Origin: Myxococcus sp. CA023
Lineage (GTDB): Bacteria; Myxococcota; Myxococcia; Myxococcales; Myxococcaceae
Length of the DNA: 64,000 nucleotides
NCBI RefSeq assembly: GCF_010998615.1
Contig: NZ_JAAEAH010000041.1
Span: forward strand, 16,070 to 80,069
Direction: 5' to 3'
Shown: piece by piece, positions 29,797 through 38,736 of the stretch
Numbering within the stretch: position 1 is the first letter of the stretch
Layout: the number at the start of each line of letters is the position of its first letter
Translations under genes and position numbers: made by a program
The notes under the pieces: model-generated
Seen by the model: only the letters and a program-made list of their open reading frames with translations
Told to the model about the DNA's origin: nothing
The model's database searches: none

Positions 29797-30452
29797 CGCC
29801 GGGCCCCCAACCGGGCCCACAGCTCACGGCGCAGGGGGCCGTCGCGCCGCAGGGTGCCTTCATAGGCCTCCGCGTGGGTGACGGCGTCGCGCTGCTTGTC
29901 CCCGCGCAGGCGCAGGCACGCCTGCTCCGCCTCGATGATGCATGCGGTGGCGGGGCTGCCCAGCACCTGGGCCAGGGAACGCGCCACTTCCCGCGCCATG
30001 TCTTCCTGAAGGATGAGCCGGTGCGCGAAGCAGTCCACCAGCGATGACAGCCGGCCAAAGCCCACCACCCGCTTGCCCGGCACGTAGGCCACGTGGGCCC
30101 GCCCGGTGAGCGGCAGCAGGTGGTGCGGACACATGGAGTGGAAGCGCAGGTCCGTCACCACCACCAGCTCGCCGGAGGAGCCCGGCGGCGCGGGGAACGT
30201 CTCCCCCAGCGCCTGCTCTGGGGTGCGGCTGTAGCCGTCGAGGAACTCGGCCGTCCAGGCTTCGGCCACGCGCGCGGGGGTGTCCGCGAGGTGGACGTCC
30301 TGGAGGTTCAGACCGGCGGCGCGCAGGAAGTCCGCCACGGCACGCGCCATGGCCGAGGTATCGGGGACAGCGGCGGGGGCGGCAGCGGCAGGGGCTTTGC
30401 GGCGGGCTCGGGACGAAGTCACAGTGGAATCGCTCCTGGAAGGGGCCGGCAC
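29793..30452 (-). CDS. folE: GTP cyclohydrolase I
   Basis: First step of tetrahydrofolate or pterin synthesis, GTP to dihydroneopterin triphosphate. The C-terminal 180 residues carry FHSMCPHHLLPLTGRAHVAYVPGKRVVG, with zinc ligands Cys and His, and ATACIIEAEQACLRLRGDK with the second Cys; the usual CEHH is CPHH and the usual His before the last Cys region is Gln. The first 35 residues are disordered. GTG 30452 directly abuts the Rieske stop (TGAGTG); a GTG at 30422 with AGGAG upstream is equally possible. Co-transcribed with the Rieske and GlcD-like genes. Confidence 0.9.
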   Translation of the reverse strand: MPAPSRSDSTVTSSRARRKAPAAAAPAAVPDTSAMARAVADFLRAAGLNLQDVHLADTPARVAEAWTAEFLDGYSRTPEQALGETFPAPPGSSGELVVVTDLRFHSMCPHHLLPLTGRAHVAYVPGKRVVGFGRLSSLVDCFAHRLILQEDMAREVARSLAQVLGSPATACIIEAEQACLRLRGDKQRDAVTHAEAYEGTLRRDGPLRRELWARLGARR

Positions 30453-30794
30453 TCAGGGGGCGTGGACCCTACCTGATGCGGCCACGAGGATGTGCTGTCC
30501 CTGCACACGCACCGCATAGGTGCGGACCTGCACCCCCGGATGCCGCGGGCACTGCCCCGTCCGGACGTCGAACGGCCAAGTGTGCAACGGACAGTGCACC
30601 ACGTATCCCACCAGGTCCCCCTCGGACAGGGGCCCGGCCCGGTGGGGGCATGCGTCCGCCACCGCATGGAGCTCCCCATTCACGCGGAAGAGGGCCACCG
30701 CGACACCGTCCACCTGCACCACCGCGCGGCCCCGCGCGTCGAGTACGTCCAGCGTCGCCACTGGAATGAATCCTCCGTCCATCTGTCCGTTCAT
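30453..30794 (-). CDS. Rieske 2Fe-2S protein, NirD-like
   Basis: A 113-residue single-domain Rieske ferredoxin resembling the small subunit of nitrite reductase or the ferredoxin of ring-hydroxylating dioxygenases. Cluster ligands are in ACPHRAG and VVHCPLHTW, giving C-x-H ... C-x2-H with about 17 residues between. No nirB or oxygenase is adjacent, so the electron partner is unknown. ATG 30794 is preferred to the long open frame above it; a second ATG at 30782 is possible. It heads the run leading to folE and the GlcD-like gene. Confidence 0.85.
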   Translation of the reverse strand: MNGQMDGGFIPVATLDVLDARGRAVVQVDGVAVALFRVNGELHAVADACPHRAGPLSEGDLVGYVVHCPLHTWPFDVRTGQCPRHPGVQVRTYAVRVQGQHILVAASGRVHAP

Positions 30795-30866
30795 CCCGAT
30801 GTTCCCCAACGCCCGGCCGGGGCCGACACATCCCCACCCGGACGAAACAGAGCGTGATACCGTCCC

Positions 30867-30895
30867 TTGACACCCGCCGTGCCGCGTCATTAGAG
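30867..30895 (+). promoter_or_regulatory. Probable promoter of metal-uptake operon
   Basis: TTGACA at 30867-30872, a 17-base spacer, then TTAGAG at 30890-30895, 23 bases before the first start codon. No recognisable Zur or Fur box was found by eye in the 120-base divergent region. Confidence 0.5.
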
Positions 30896-30918
30896 CACCC
30901 GGGCAACCGCCCCTTCCG

Positions 30919-31344
30919 ATGAATCAGCGAGCCCACACCTTCGCCCGCTGCACCGCGACGCTGCTCGTCGCGCTGTGGCTGTGTCAGCCGCTGGACGCGC
31001 TGATGCACGCGAGGGACGAGCACGCGCACCGGTTCTGTCCGCAGCATCAGACGTTCGAGGAGACAGCGCTCGGCACGGGCGCGCGGCTGTCCCGGCTCGC
31101 CATCGAGCAGAGTCCGCAGCTGTCCGCCCTGCCCGAAGCCGTCACGGACTCGGCCGCCCTCACCCATGAGGAATGTCCGCTGGTGACGTCCGGCTCCCGC
31201 CCGGAGCTCCTGACGCCCTACCGCACGACACTGGTGCTGACGCTGCTCGCCGTGAGCCGTCCGGCCACCGCGCCGCCTCGCGTCCAGGCCCCCCTCTCCA
31301 TCCTCGATACCGCCCCCAAGGCCTCTCCTCCCGCGCACGCGTGA
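30919..31344 (+). CDS. Small His-rich anchored envelope protein (metal operon)
   Basis: A 141-residue protein with an N-terminal membrane segment (TATLLVALWLCQPLDAL) followed at once by MHARDEHAHRFCPQH, a cluster of four His and one Cys, and later THEECPL. The tail ends in APKASPPAHA. The same plan, including MHx(5)HA...CxxH and APKASPP, is found in the gene at 40595-41029, so this is a small family. First gene of the metal-uptake operon, which suggests a periplasmic metal sensor, buffer or chaperone; function is not known. Confidence 0.7.
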   Translation: MNQRAHTFARCTATLLVALWLCQPLDALMHARDEHAHRFCPQHQTFEETALGTGARLSRLAIEQSPQLSALPEAVTDSAALTHEECPLVTSGSRPELLTPYRTTLVLTLLAVSRPATAPPRVQAPLSILDTAPKASPPAHA

Positions 31345-31421
31345 CGTGCGTCGTCCGAGGTCTTTCAGGTCATTGGTGGGCGTGACCGCTTCGCGGCCGC
31401 CCCGTTCGAGGAGCATTCCAG

Positions 31422-32780
31422 GTGGCAACCCGTTCGCGCCGTGCTCACGGCGCTCTCATGGTCGTTTCACTCACGCCCTTGCTGTTCGCCAGCGGCGCCC
31501 GCGCCCAGGACGCCTCCGCGCCTCCGGCGGACGCCCCCGTGCAGGAGCCGCGGGAAGACGCCGCGCCCGCGCTCACGCCCGAGGAGTTGGAGGAGATTGA
31601 GAAGGCGCTTGGCAGCGATGCCGCGTCCGCGCAGCAGAACGCGCCCACCGGTACCGCGGCGCCGCCGGCCTCCATGCCTGGCGGTGGCTCCGCGCTCTCC
31701 ATCCCCGGGGTGAACAATCCCAACACGGGCACGAACTTCCTGGACCTGAGCTTCATCCTGGACGTGGCCGCCGCGGCCTTCACGGACAAGGAGCCCCTGC
31801 AGAGCGGCGCGCACGACCCCACGCGCAACGGCTTCAACCTGCAGCAGTTGGAGCTGTCCATCGGCTCGGTGGTGGACCCCTACTTCCGGTTCGACGCCAA
31901 CATCGTCTTCAGCCAGTTCGGCGTGGAAATCGAAGAGGCCTACGGCACCACGCTGGCGCTGCCCTACAACCTCCAGGTGCGCGCCGGTCAGTTCCTCACG
32001 CGCTTCGGCCGCATCAACCCCACGCACCCGCATTCGTGGGACTTCGTGGACCAGCCCTTCGCCGTGGGCCGCATCTTCGGAGGCGAAAGCAACCGCGGAC
32101 TGGGCGCCGAGGTGTCCTGGCTGGCTCCCCTGCCCTGGTACGTGGAGGTGATTGGCAGTACCACCGACGCCACCGGCGAGGCCACCGCACGCAGCTTCCT
32201 GGGCGCCACCAGCGAACGTGTGCAGTCTCCGTTCGACTTGCAGCTCACCGGTGCGGTGAAGCAGTTCTTCCCGCTGTCGGATGACCTGTCCCTCATGTGG
32301 GGCCTGTCCACCGCCACCGGTCCCAATCCCACCGGCTACCGCAACCGCACGGACGTGTTCGGAACGGACCTGTACCTGCGCTACCGGCCCATCACCCAGG
32401 CCTACAACACCACGCTCATCACGTTCCAGGCGGAGGCCTACTACCGCCGCCGCCAGGTGCCCGGGGACGTGCTGACGGACTTCAACACCTACGCGCAGGC
32501 CGCGTGGCGCTTCTCGCCGCGGTGGGCCACCGCGCTGCGCTACGAACTGGGAACGGCGGCGCGAGGCGAAGGCGGCGAGCGCGTCATCGACCCGTTGGAC
32601 CCGGACTGGACGGAGTCACGCAACCGCGTGTCCGCCAACGTCACCTTCTGGCCCACCGAGTTCTCCCGGCTGCGCCTCCAGGGCGCCAGGGACCATGCCG
32701 GGTGGCGGGATGAGGCCGGCTACTCCCTGATGCTCGCGCTCGAGCTGGTGACCGGCGCCCACGGCGCCCACGCGTTCTAA
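31422..32780 (+). CDS. Outer-membrane beta-barrel of metal operon
   Basis: A 452-residue protein with a signal peptide (VVSLTPLLFASGARA), a Pro/Ala/Glu-rich linker to about 85, then a beta-barrel of alternating aromatic and polar strands such as NLQVRAGQFLTRFGRINPTHPHSWDFVDQP and TTLITFQAEAYYRRRQVPGD. It looks like the porin-like proteins found beside zinc ABC transporters, a probable outer-membrane route for metal. GTG 31422 follows AGGAG about 10 bases upstream. Ends with HGAHAF. Barrel assignment is by pattern only. Confidence 0.78.
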   Translation: MATRSRRAHGALMVVSLTPLLFASGARAQDASAPPADAPVQEPREDAAPALTPEELEEIEKALGSDAASAQQNAPTGTAAPPASMPGGGSALSIPGVNNPNTGTNFLDLSFILDVAAAAFTDKEPLQSGAHDPTRNGFNLQQLELSIGSVVDPYFRFDANIVFSQFGVEIEEAYGTTLALPYNLQVRAGQFLTRFGRINPTHPHSWDFVDQPFAVGRIFGGESNRGLGAEVSWLAPLPWYVEVIGSTTDATGEATARSFLGATSERVQSPFDLQLTGAVKQFFPLSDDLSLMWGLSTATGPNPTGYRNRTDVFGTDLYLRYRPITQAYNTTLITFQAEAYYRRRQVPGDVLTDFNTYAQAAWRFSPRWATALRYELGTAARGEGGERVIDPLDPDWTESRNRVSANVTFWPTEFSRLRLQGARDHAGWRDEAGYSLMLALELVTGAHGAHAF

Positions 32781-32797
32781 ACCCTTTCGAAGGAGCC

Positions 32798-33727
32798 ATG
32801 ACCATGCGTCTCTCCCGTCTGTTCGCGGCCGTGTGCGCCGCCTTCACCCTCTTCGTCGCGTCCCCCGCTCGCGCGGACCTCAACGTCGTCACCACCCTGC
32901 CGGACCTGGCCGCGTTGACGAAGGCCGTGGGCGGCGACCACGTCAAAGTGCAGGCCCTGGCGCTGTCCAGCCAGGACCCGCACTTCGTCGATGCCAAGCC
33001 GAACCTCGCCCTGGCGCTCAACCGCGCGGACCTGCTCATCGCGGTGGGCCTGGACCTGGAGATCGGCTGGCTGCCCACGCTCCAGGTGGGCGCGCGCAAC
33101 CCGAAAATCCTCGTGGGCAACCCGGGCTACCTGGTGGCCTCGCAGTTCGTGAAGCTGCTGGAGGTCCCCACGGCGCAGGTGGACCGGGGACAGGGCGACG
33201 TCCACCCGGGCGGCAACCCGCACTTCCTCTATGACCCGCGCCAGGCGCTGTCCGTCGCGCGCGCCATCACCGACCGGCTGGCGCAGTTGGATCCGAAGAA
33301 CGCGCAGGCCTACCGCGACAACCTCGCCACCTTCACCACCGAGTTGGAGAAGTCGCGCGCGGACTGGGAGAAGCGGCTGGCGCCGCTGCGTGGCCAGCCC
33401 GTCATCGCCTACCACCGGACCATGGCGTACCTGGCGGACTGGCTGGGCTTCGACACCATCGCCTACCTGGAGCCCAAGCCCGGCATCCCGCCCAACCCGT
33501 CGCACGTCGCGAGCGTCCTGGCCCAGGGCCGTCAGCGAAAGGCGCGCATGGTGCTGATGGAGAGCTACTACCCGGACACCACCGCGCGGCTGGTGGCCTC
33601 GAAGATTCCCGCGCCGCTCGTCACCCTGCACGGCGGCACGGACTTCAAGGCGAAGGAGACGTACCTCCAGCACATCAACGAAATGGTCGAGCGCCTGGAA
33701 AAGGGGCTCGCCGGCAAGGGGACCTGA
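32798..33727 (+). CDS. Metal ABC transporter substrate-binding protein (ZnuA/TroA-like)
   Basis: Periplasmic solute-binding protein of the cluster A-I metal class, 309 residues, with signal peptide ending PARADL. Metal ligands expected for the class are present: His in SSQDPHFVDAKPN, His in GNPHFLYDP, His in AYHRTMAYLADWLGF and an acidic residue near ESYYPDT. The long His-rich loop typical of E. coli ZnuA is absent, so zinc versus manganese cannot be settled from this protein alone. Spaced 17 bases after the barrel gene. Confidence 0.9.
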   Translation: MTMRLSRLFAAVCAAFTLFVASPARADLNVVTTLPDLAALTKAVGGDHVKVQALALSSQDPHFVDAKPNLALALNRADLLIAVGLDLEIGWLPTLQVGARNPKILVGNPGYLVASQFVKLLEVPTAQVDRGQGDVHPGGNPHFLYDPRQALSVARAITDRLAQLDPKNAQAYRDNLATFTTELEKSRADWEKRLAPLRGQPVIAYHRTMAYLADWLGFDTIAYLEPKPGIPPNPSHVASVLAQGRQRKARMVLMESYYPDTTARLVASKIPAPLVTLHGGTDFKAKETYLQHINEMVERLEKGLAGKGT

Positions 33728-33730
33728 GCC

Positions 33731-34579
33731 ATGCGGACCCGCCTCCTCCTTCCCCTGCTCTTCGTGTCCGGCTGCGCGCTGGAGCCCGGTGAGAGCTTCG
33801 CGGTGCTGGAGCCCGCCGTCCGCGCGGACTACACGCCGGTGGCCGGGCGCGACGTGGGCAACGGCTTCCAACGGCTCGCCTCCGACTTCGAGCTGCGCCT
33901 GGACGGCGCCGCGCTGGGCGTGGACCACATCGACCTGGTGGGCGGCGGCGGCACCCGCGGCCCCACCACCTTCGACCCGGCCAACCCGCCGCCGGGCTAC
34001 ACCAACTGCCACAACGGCCACTGCCACCACGACGATGGCGCGCTGGTGGACTACGAGGACATCCAGGCGGAGCTGGATGGCGGTGGTGGCGGCGCGGAGG
34101 CCACGGTGGCCAGCCTGCACGTGGACGCGGACCTGGACCTGCTGGCGGACCAGACGCTGTCGCCCGGCTGCGAGCCGTCCTGCGAGTTGGGCCGCACCCA
34201 CGTCAGCCGCTACCAGTGGGACGTGTCGTCGGTAAACCTGGAAGGCGCGGTACGCGACAGCCGCGCCACGCCGCGCTTCAACGATGAGCGCCGCTTCCGG
34301 CTTGCGTTGGCGGCGGCGGAGGAGGCCACGCCGCTGATGGTGCTGCGCGGCACGGTGGACATTCCCGCGGACCGCGAGAACAAGCCGCGCGTGAAGCTCG
34401 CCCTGCGCCTGGCGCTGGCGCCCACGCTGTTCGACTCGCTGGACTGGGCGGCCACCACGCCGGGTCCTGACGGCGTGGTGGACCTGAACGCACCCGAGAA
34501 CGCCGCCATCCGGACCGCGATGGTGGAAGCACTGGCCACCTTGGAGCCACAGGCGGAGGTCCGACGTGAAGACCGTTGA
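33731..34579 (+). CDS. Metal-binding lipoprotein inside the ABC operon
   Basis: A 282-residue protein, not recognised as a family. The lipobox is in LLLPLLFVSGC. Near residue 95-105 is a dense metal motif, CHNGHCHHDDG, preceded by a Gly-rich turn; a second Cys pair is CEPSCELG. The rest is beta-rich, with recurring L-D-L patterns. It starts three bases after the binding-protein gene and overlaps the ATPase gene by 14 bases, so it is part of the transporter unit. It may hand metal to the binding protein, in the way known for ZinT-like accessory proteins; inference. Confidence 0.75.
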   Translation: MRTRLLLPLLFVSGCALEPGESFAVLEPAVRADYTPVAGRDVGNGFQRLASDFELRLDGAALGVDHIDLVGGGGTRGPTTFDPANPPPGYTNCHNGHCHHDDGALVDYEDIQAELDGGGGGAEATVASLHVDADLDLLADQTLSPGCEPSCELGRTHVSRYQWDVSSVNLEGAVRDSRATPRFNDERRFRLALAAAEEATPLMVLRGTVDIPADRENKPRVKLALRLALAPTLFDSLDWAATTPGPDGVVDLNAPENAAIRTAMVEALATLEPQAEVRREDR

Positions 34580-35378
34580 GCCCACAGACGGCGCGCACGC
34601 GGTGCCCGCCACCTTCGCGCCGGGTGACGCGTTGCTCACCTGCGAGAAGCTCGTCATCGGATACGACGGCAAGGCCATCCTGCCGCCCATCGACCTGACC
34701 ATTCGCCGCGGCCAGTTCGTGGCGGTGGTGGGCCGCAACGGCTCCGGCAAGAGCACCTGGTTCCGGACGCTGCTGGGCATGCAGCCGCCGGTGTCGGGCA
34801 CCATCTCCCGCGCCTCCGCGCAGGTGCGCAGTGCTTATGTGCCGCAGACGTCCGCCATCGACTCGCTGCTGCCACTGCGCGCGGGCGAGCTGACGGCGTG
34901 GGGACGCCTGCGCGGCTGGAGCTTCCTGTGGCCCTTCGCCCGGAAGGCGGACCGGCAGGCCGTGCAGAGCGCGCTGGAGACGGCCGGCGCGAAGGCCTTC
35001 GCCTCGCGGCCCTACCGCGAGCTGTCCGAGGGCCAGAAGCAGCGCACGCTGCTGGCGCGGCTGGTGGCCACCGAGGCGGACCTGGTGCTCCTGGACGAGC
35101 CCACCGCCGCCATGGACGCCGTCGCCGAGCACGAAACGATGCAGCGACTGTGCACGCTGTCGCGTGAGCGGGGCCTGGGCGTGGTGGTGGTGTGCCACGA
35201 CCTGGAGGTCGCCGCCGAGCACGCGGACGTGCTCGTCTTCGTGGACCGCGAGACGTCCGCCTTCGTCGTGGGCGATGCCCGCACCGTCTTCTGTCACCCC
35301 GCCTTCCGCCGCCAGTACGGCGACGAGTACTGCCAACGCGCGCCCCTGGGACCTCACCGTGGAAACGACGCTCGCTGA
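34566..35378 (+). CDS. Metal ABC transporter ATP-binding protein (ZnuC-like)
   Basis: A 270-residue ABC ATPase with Walker A GRNGSGKST, Q-loop YVPQTSAID, signature LSEGQKQR, Walker B LVLLDEP and switch His in VVCHDLEV. GTG 34566 has GGAGGT upstream inside the end of the lipoprotein gene. The C-terminal part holds CHPAFRRQYGDEYCQ, a Cys/His pair that might sense metal. It energises the neighbouring permease. Confidence 0.93.
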   Translation: MKTVEPTDGAHAVPATFAPGDALLTCEKLVIGYDGKAILPPIDLTIRRGQFVAVVGRNGSGKSTWFRTLLGMQPPVSGTISRASAQVRSAYVPQTSAIDSLLPLRAGELTAWGRLRGWSFLWPFARKADRQAVQSALETAGAKAFASRPYRELSEGQKQRTLLARLVATEADLVLLDEPTAAMDAVAEHETMQRLCTLSRERGLGVVVVCHDLEVAAEHADVLVFVDRETSAFVVGDARTVFCHPAFRRQYGDEYCQRAPLGPHRGNDAR

Positions 35379-36231
35379 ACCGTCCAAGTGGGAGCAGTTC
35401 CACCTGGCGTTCGATTTGTTCAGGGACCCGCTGCTGTGCGCGCTCATCGCGGGCGGCGTGCTGGGCTTCCTGAGCGTGTACGTGGTGCTGCGGCGCATGG
35501 TGTTCGTCAGCGCCGCGGTGGCCCAATCCGCGGGCCTGGGCGTGGCGCTGGCGTTCTACGCGGCCATCCACCTGGGCACGCATGTGGAGCCCGTGCTGGG
35601 CGCCACCACCCTGGCGCTGCTGGCCACAATGTTGCTGATGACGGAGCCGGCGAAGCTGCGCCTCACGCGAGAGAGCCTGCTGGGCCTGGCCTATGCGCTG
35701 GCAGGCGGCGCCGCGGTGCTCGTGGGAGACCGCATCGCGCAGGAGGCGCACGACATCCAGAGCATCCTCTTCGGCACGGCGGTACTGGTGACGCCCGAGC
35801 AGCTCTACACGGTGGCCATCGCAGGCGGGGCCATCATGTTCATCCAACTGTGGTGGTACCGGGGCATCACCTTCGCCAGCTTCGACCGGACGGGAGCGCT
35901 GGTGCAGGGGCTGCCGGTGCGCCTGCTGGACGGCGTGCTGATGGTCAGCATCGGCGTCATGGTGGGCGTATGCGCCCGGGCGCTGGGCGCGCTGCCGGTG
36001 TTCGCCTTCTCCACGCTGTCCGCCATCGCCGCGCTGATGTTGGAGCTGCGGCTGCCGTGGACCTTCTTCGTCGCCACGCTCTTCGGCGCCATCGCGGGCG
36101 TGGGCGGCTATCTCTTCGCGTTCTTCTACGACTTCCCCGTGGGCGGCTCGCAGACGGTGTTCGCCGCGGCCATGGTGGCCGTGGCGACCGTCCTGCGGAT
36201 GCTCGTCCACGCGGTGCAGAAGGCGCGCTGA
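35359..36231 (+). CDS. Metal ABC transporter permease (ZnuB-like)
   Basis: A 290-residue inner-membrane protein with about eight helices and the family pattern PLLCALIAGGVLGFLSVYVVLRRMVFVSAAVAQSAGLGVAL, plus GGYLFAFFYDFPVGGSQTV at the end. GTG 35359 is chosen since the family begins shortly after and the long frame upstream runs through the ATPase gene; it overlaps that gene by 20 bases. Ends four bases before the convergent hydrolase gene. Confidence 0.92.
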   Translation: METTLAEPSKWEQFHLAFDLFRDPLLCALIAGGVLGFLSVYVVLRRMVFVSAAVAQSAGLGVALAFYAAIHLGTHVEPVLGATTLALLATMLLMTEPAKLRLTRESLLGLAYALAGGAAVLVGDRIAQEAHDIQSILFGTAVLVTPEQLYTVAIAGGAIMFIQLWWYRGITFASFDRTGALVQGLPVRLLDGVLMVSIGVMVGVCARALGALPVFAFSTLSAIAALMLELRLPWTFFVATLFGAIAGVGGYLFAFFYDFPVGGSQTVFAAAMVAVATVLRMLVHAVQKAR

Positions 36232-36234
36232 GGG

Positions 36235-36786
36235 TCAGCGGACCGCAGCGGAGACCTGCTTGAACTCGGGCGTGCCGGCGCGCCCGAGCAGGTCGAACAG
36301 CGCGGCCTCCACCGTGACGACGTGAGCGCCCGCGTCGCGGCACAGCTGGAGGCCCACCTGCCGGTCCTCCTGCGCGCGGGACAGCACGGCGTCCGTGAGC
36401 AGGAACGGGGACAGGCCACGTTCGGCCAGGTCGCGCACCGTCTGGAAGACACAGATGTGTGTCTCCATGCCCGCCACCAGCACCTGCGTGCGCCCGCCGA
36501 GCGCGGCCAGCACGTCTGGCACGGCGGCGCTGAACTCCAGCTTCTCCACCGCCTTGACGTCCTTCAGCACCCGCATCCGCAGCAGCGAATGCGTGGGCCC
36601 CAGGCCCTGGGGGTACTGCTCGGTGAGGAGGATGGGGAGGCCCAGCGCGCGAGCGCCCTCGATGGCCGCGGCGGTGCGGCTGAGCATCCGGTCCAGCGCG
36701 TCCCGATCCATGGCGGCACACAGTCGCTCCTGGATGTCCACGACGAGCAACGCGGCCTGGTCCTGCTTGAGGCGGAAGGTGGGCAT
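36235..36786 (-). CDS. Isochorismatase-fold cysteine hydrolase
   Basis: A 183-residue YcaC/nicotinamidase-like hydrolase. The catalytic triad is seen as Asp in LLVVDIQERL, Lys in KAVEKLEFSA and Cys in GMETHICVFQT, with the cis-peptide before the Cys region. GAGGAGGGGGC precedes ATG 36786. Substrate unknown; family members act on isochorismate, nicotinamide or small amides. Convergent with the permease gene, with only three bases between. Confidence 0.9.
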   Translation of the reverse strand: MPTFRLKQDQAALLVVDIQERLCAAMDRDALDRMLSRTAAAIEGARALGLPILLTEQYPQGLGPTHSLLRMRVLKDVKAVEKLEFSAAVPDVLAALGGRTQVLVAGMETHICVFQTVRDLAERGLSPFLLTDAVLSRAQEDRQVGLQLCRDAGAHVVTVEAALFDLLGRAGTPEFKQVSAAVR

Positions 36787-36992
36787 GCCCCCTCCTCGCG
36801 CGAACGGCGAGGGCCCGTCAAGCGGCGGGAGACGCCAGCGCGGCTGGTGGACGCCCGCACGGCGAGGACTTCCAGCGGGTGACAGTCAACCCGCGACGCG
36901 CGGGCAATGAGCCCCGTGGACGGGGCGCACGCTTGATGGGGCGCCTGACGGACCGCGAACAGGCGGCAGCCCCCGTGCCATTCGGGCACCGC

Positions 36993-38726
36993 TCAGCAGG
37001 ACACCGTCCCATGCGCGGCAAGGGCCGGAGCCCCGGTCTCCCGCAGGGCGAGGAGCTCCGGCGGGCGCACGAGCCGCAGCAGACGCCCCCGCCCGGCGAT
37101 GGAGGCCCGAGCGCGGCGAAGCTCCGGCTGATGCGGGTCCGCGTCACGCCAGCAGTCGAGGAACGCGGTGAAGTCCTCCACCGCGGAGTCCCAAGCGCCG
37201 AGCGCCACCTGGGACTCCGCGGACAGCAGTCGCAAGTGCCCGCACCCAGGCCGCTCCGCCACCAGCGTCTTCGCCAGCCCCACCGCCTTGTCCACGCGTT
37301 CAGTGCGCAGACGCAGCCGGACCAGTGCCTCGCGCGCGGGCCGGGAGAAGGCCGCGGGCCCTGCAGCCCGAAGCCGCCGCTCCAGCCGCCACGCACGTGT
37401 CAGCGTGGCCTCGGCGCGGCCCACCTCGCCCCTGCGAACCTCCAGCGCGCCACGCAGCTCCTGAGCGGCCACCTCCACCACCCGCGCCACATCTCGTGGA
37501 CACAGAGCCAGGTCCTCCGAGCGGCAAGCCTCCGCGAGGAGCGCATGCTGCGCATCCAGTGAATTGCATGCCCGCTCCACATCGCCCAGCCGCGCGGCCT
37601 CGAGCAGGCTGAGTCCTCTCGTGTACTGGCGCATCCCGTCCCGCAGCGCCCGCTCCGCCGGGCTGGCCGTATCAGACAGCTCCATGGGCACGTCCGCCGC
37701 CGCACGCCAGAAGCCGAAGCGCAGGTGCGCGGACACCATCGTGGCGGCGGCGAACAGCAGCGCCTGGTCGTCGCCTCCAGCACCTTCCACCCGCTGCCGC
37801 AGGCGACGGGCCCACGCCTGGGACTCGCCGTACTGGCCCGCTTCGGCGCAGCCCTGGCTGAGCAGCCGCATGGCCGCCTCGGCACTCGGCGCGTCGGCGG
37901 TGTGCAGTCCTTCCTCGGCCAGGTACGCATCATCCGCGGCCACAGTGGCCTCCAGCACGCGCTGGGCCTCCGCCACCAGCCCGACCCGCTGAAGCAGGCG
38001 CCCCGCGGAGAGCAGCGCGGGGCCGGCACGAGGCGCCAGCGTCACCAAGCGGTGAGCACTGTCACGGGCAGCCTCGGGCCGGCCGCTGTTCAGCATGGCC
38101 TGCACCCATGCATGGTGGACGCCCGCGTGGTCCGGGTGTGAGCGCAGCAGTTCGCGCAGCAGGGCCTGCGCATACGGCTGCCCCTGCCCGGGCCGGCCAT
38201 CCGGCTCGTAGCCGTCCAGGAGGAAGCCCGCGAGCAGCAGCCGCGCGTCGGCGTCCTCGGGATAGCGGTCGATGAGACACTCCATGTCACGCACGAAGGC
38301 GTGGCGCCCATTGGCCGGCCCCTTCTCCGCCAGCAGACTGCCCGCGACGATGTAGCGCTGCTCGCGGTCCGTGGTGCCCTCGCTCAGGGCCAGCGCGCGG
38401 CCCATGGCCTCCGCGCGGGCGGTGGCGAAGCGGGCACCGGAGCCTCGCGTGAGGGCGAGCCCCCACCAGGCCATGGCCAGCGACGGATCCTCGCGCGTGG
38501 CCTGCGCGAAGGCGCGGCGGGCCTCACCGCCCCACCCCAGGTGCAACAGCCGCAGTCCCTGATCGAACCAGGCCTGGGCCTGGGGCCATGCAGTGGTGAC
38601 GCCCAGGTGTGCGTTACCCAGGCCCTCGCGCAGGAGCGGCGTGGGGAGCGCGTCATCCGCGACATCCTCCCACGGCGCGCGGGCATGGACGGAAGGTTCA
38701 TCGGCTCGGAGCAGTCGCGCCAACAT
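36993..38726 (-). CDS. Large TPR-like helical repeat protein
   Basis: A 577-residue protein without signal peptide, last gene of a three-gene operon. TPR-like helix pairs fill most of it, such as WFDQGLRLLHLGWGGEARRAFAQATREDPSLAMAWWGLALT and HPDHAGVHHAWVQAMLNSGRPEAARDSAHRLVTLAP. The first of these, with WGGEARRAF and MAWWGLA, resembles tetratricopeptide proteins often annotated as hypothetical. ATG 38726 lies beside AGGAGG and 10 bases after the preceding stop, so it is chosen over the open frame reaching 39407. Function unknown. Confidence 0.8.
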   Translation of the reverse strand: MLARLLRADEPSVHARAPWEDVADDALPTPLLREGLGNAHLGVTTAWPQAQAWFDQGLRLLHLGWGGEARRAFAQATREDPSLAMAWWGLALTRGSGARFATARAEAMGRALALSEGTTDREQRYIVAGSLLAEKGPANGRHAFVRDMECLIDRYPEDADARLLLAGFLLDGYEPDGRPGQGQPYAQALLRELLRSHPDHAGVHHAWVQAMLNSGRPEAARDSAHRLVTLAPRAGPALLSAGRLLQRVGLVAEAQRVLEATVAADDAYLAEEGLHTADAPSAEAAMRLLSQGCAEAGQYGESQAWARRLRQRVEGAGGDDQALLFAAATMVSAHLRFGFWRAAADVPMELSDTASPAERALRDGMRQYTRGLSLLEAARLGDVERACNSLDAQHALLAEACRSEDLALCPRDVARVVEVAAQELRGALEVRRGEVGRAEATLTRAWRLERRLRAAGPAAFSRPAREALVRLRLRTERVDKAVGLAKTLVAERPGCGHLRLLSAESQVALGAWDSAVEDFTAFLDCWRDADPHQPELRRARASIAGRGRLLRLVRPPELLALRETGAPALAAHGTVSC

Positions 38727-38736
38727 GATGGCCTCC

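Noticed and set aside
34654..36210. Minus-strand frame opposite the metal transporter genes
   Set aside because: His/Arg/Gln-rich shadow translation; both plus-strand genes are clear ABC components.
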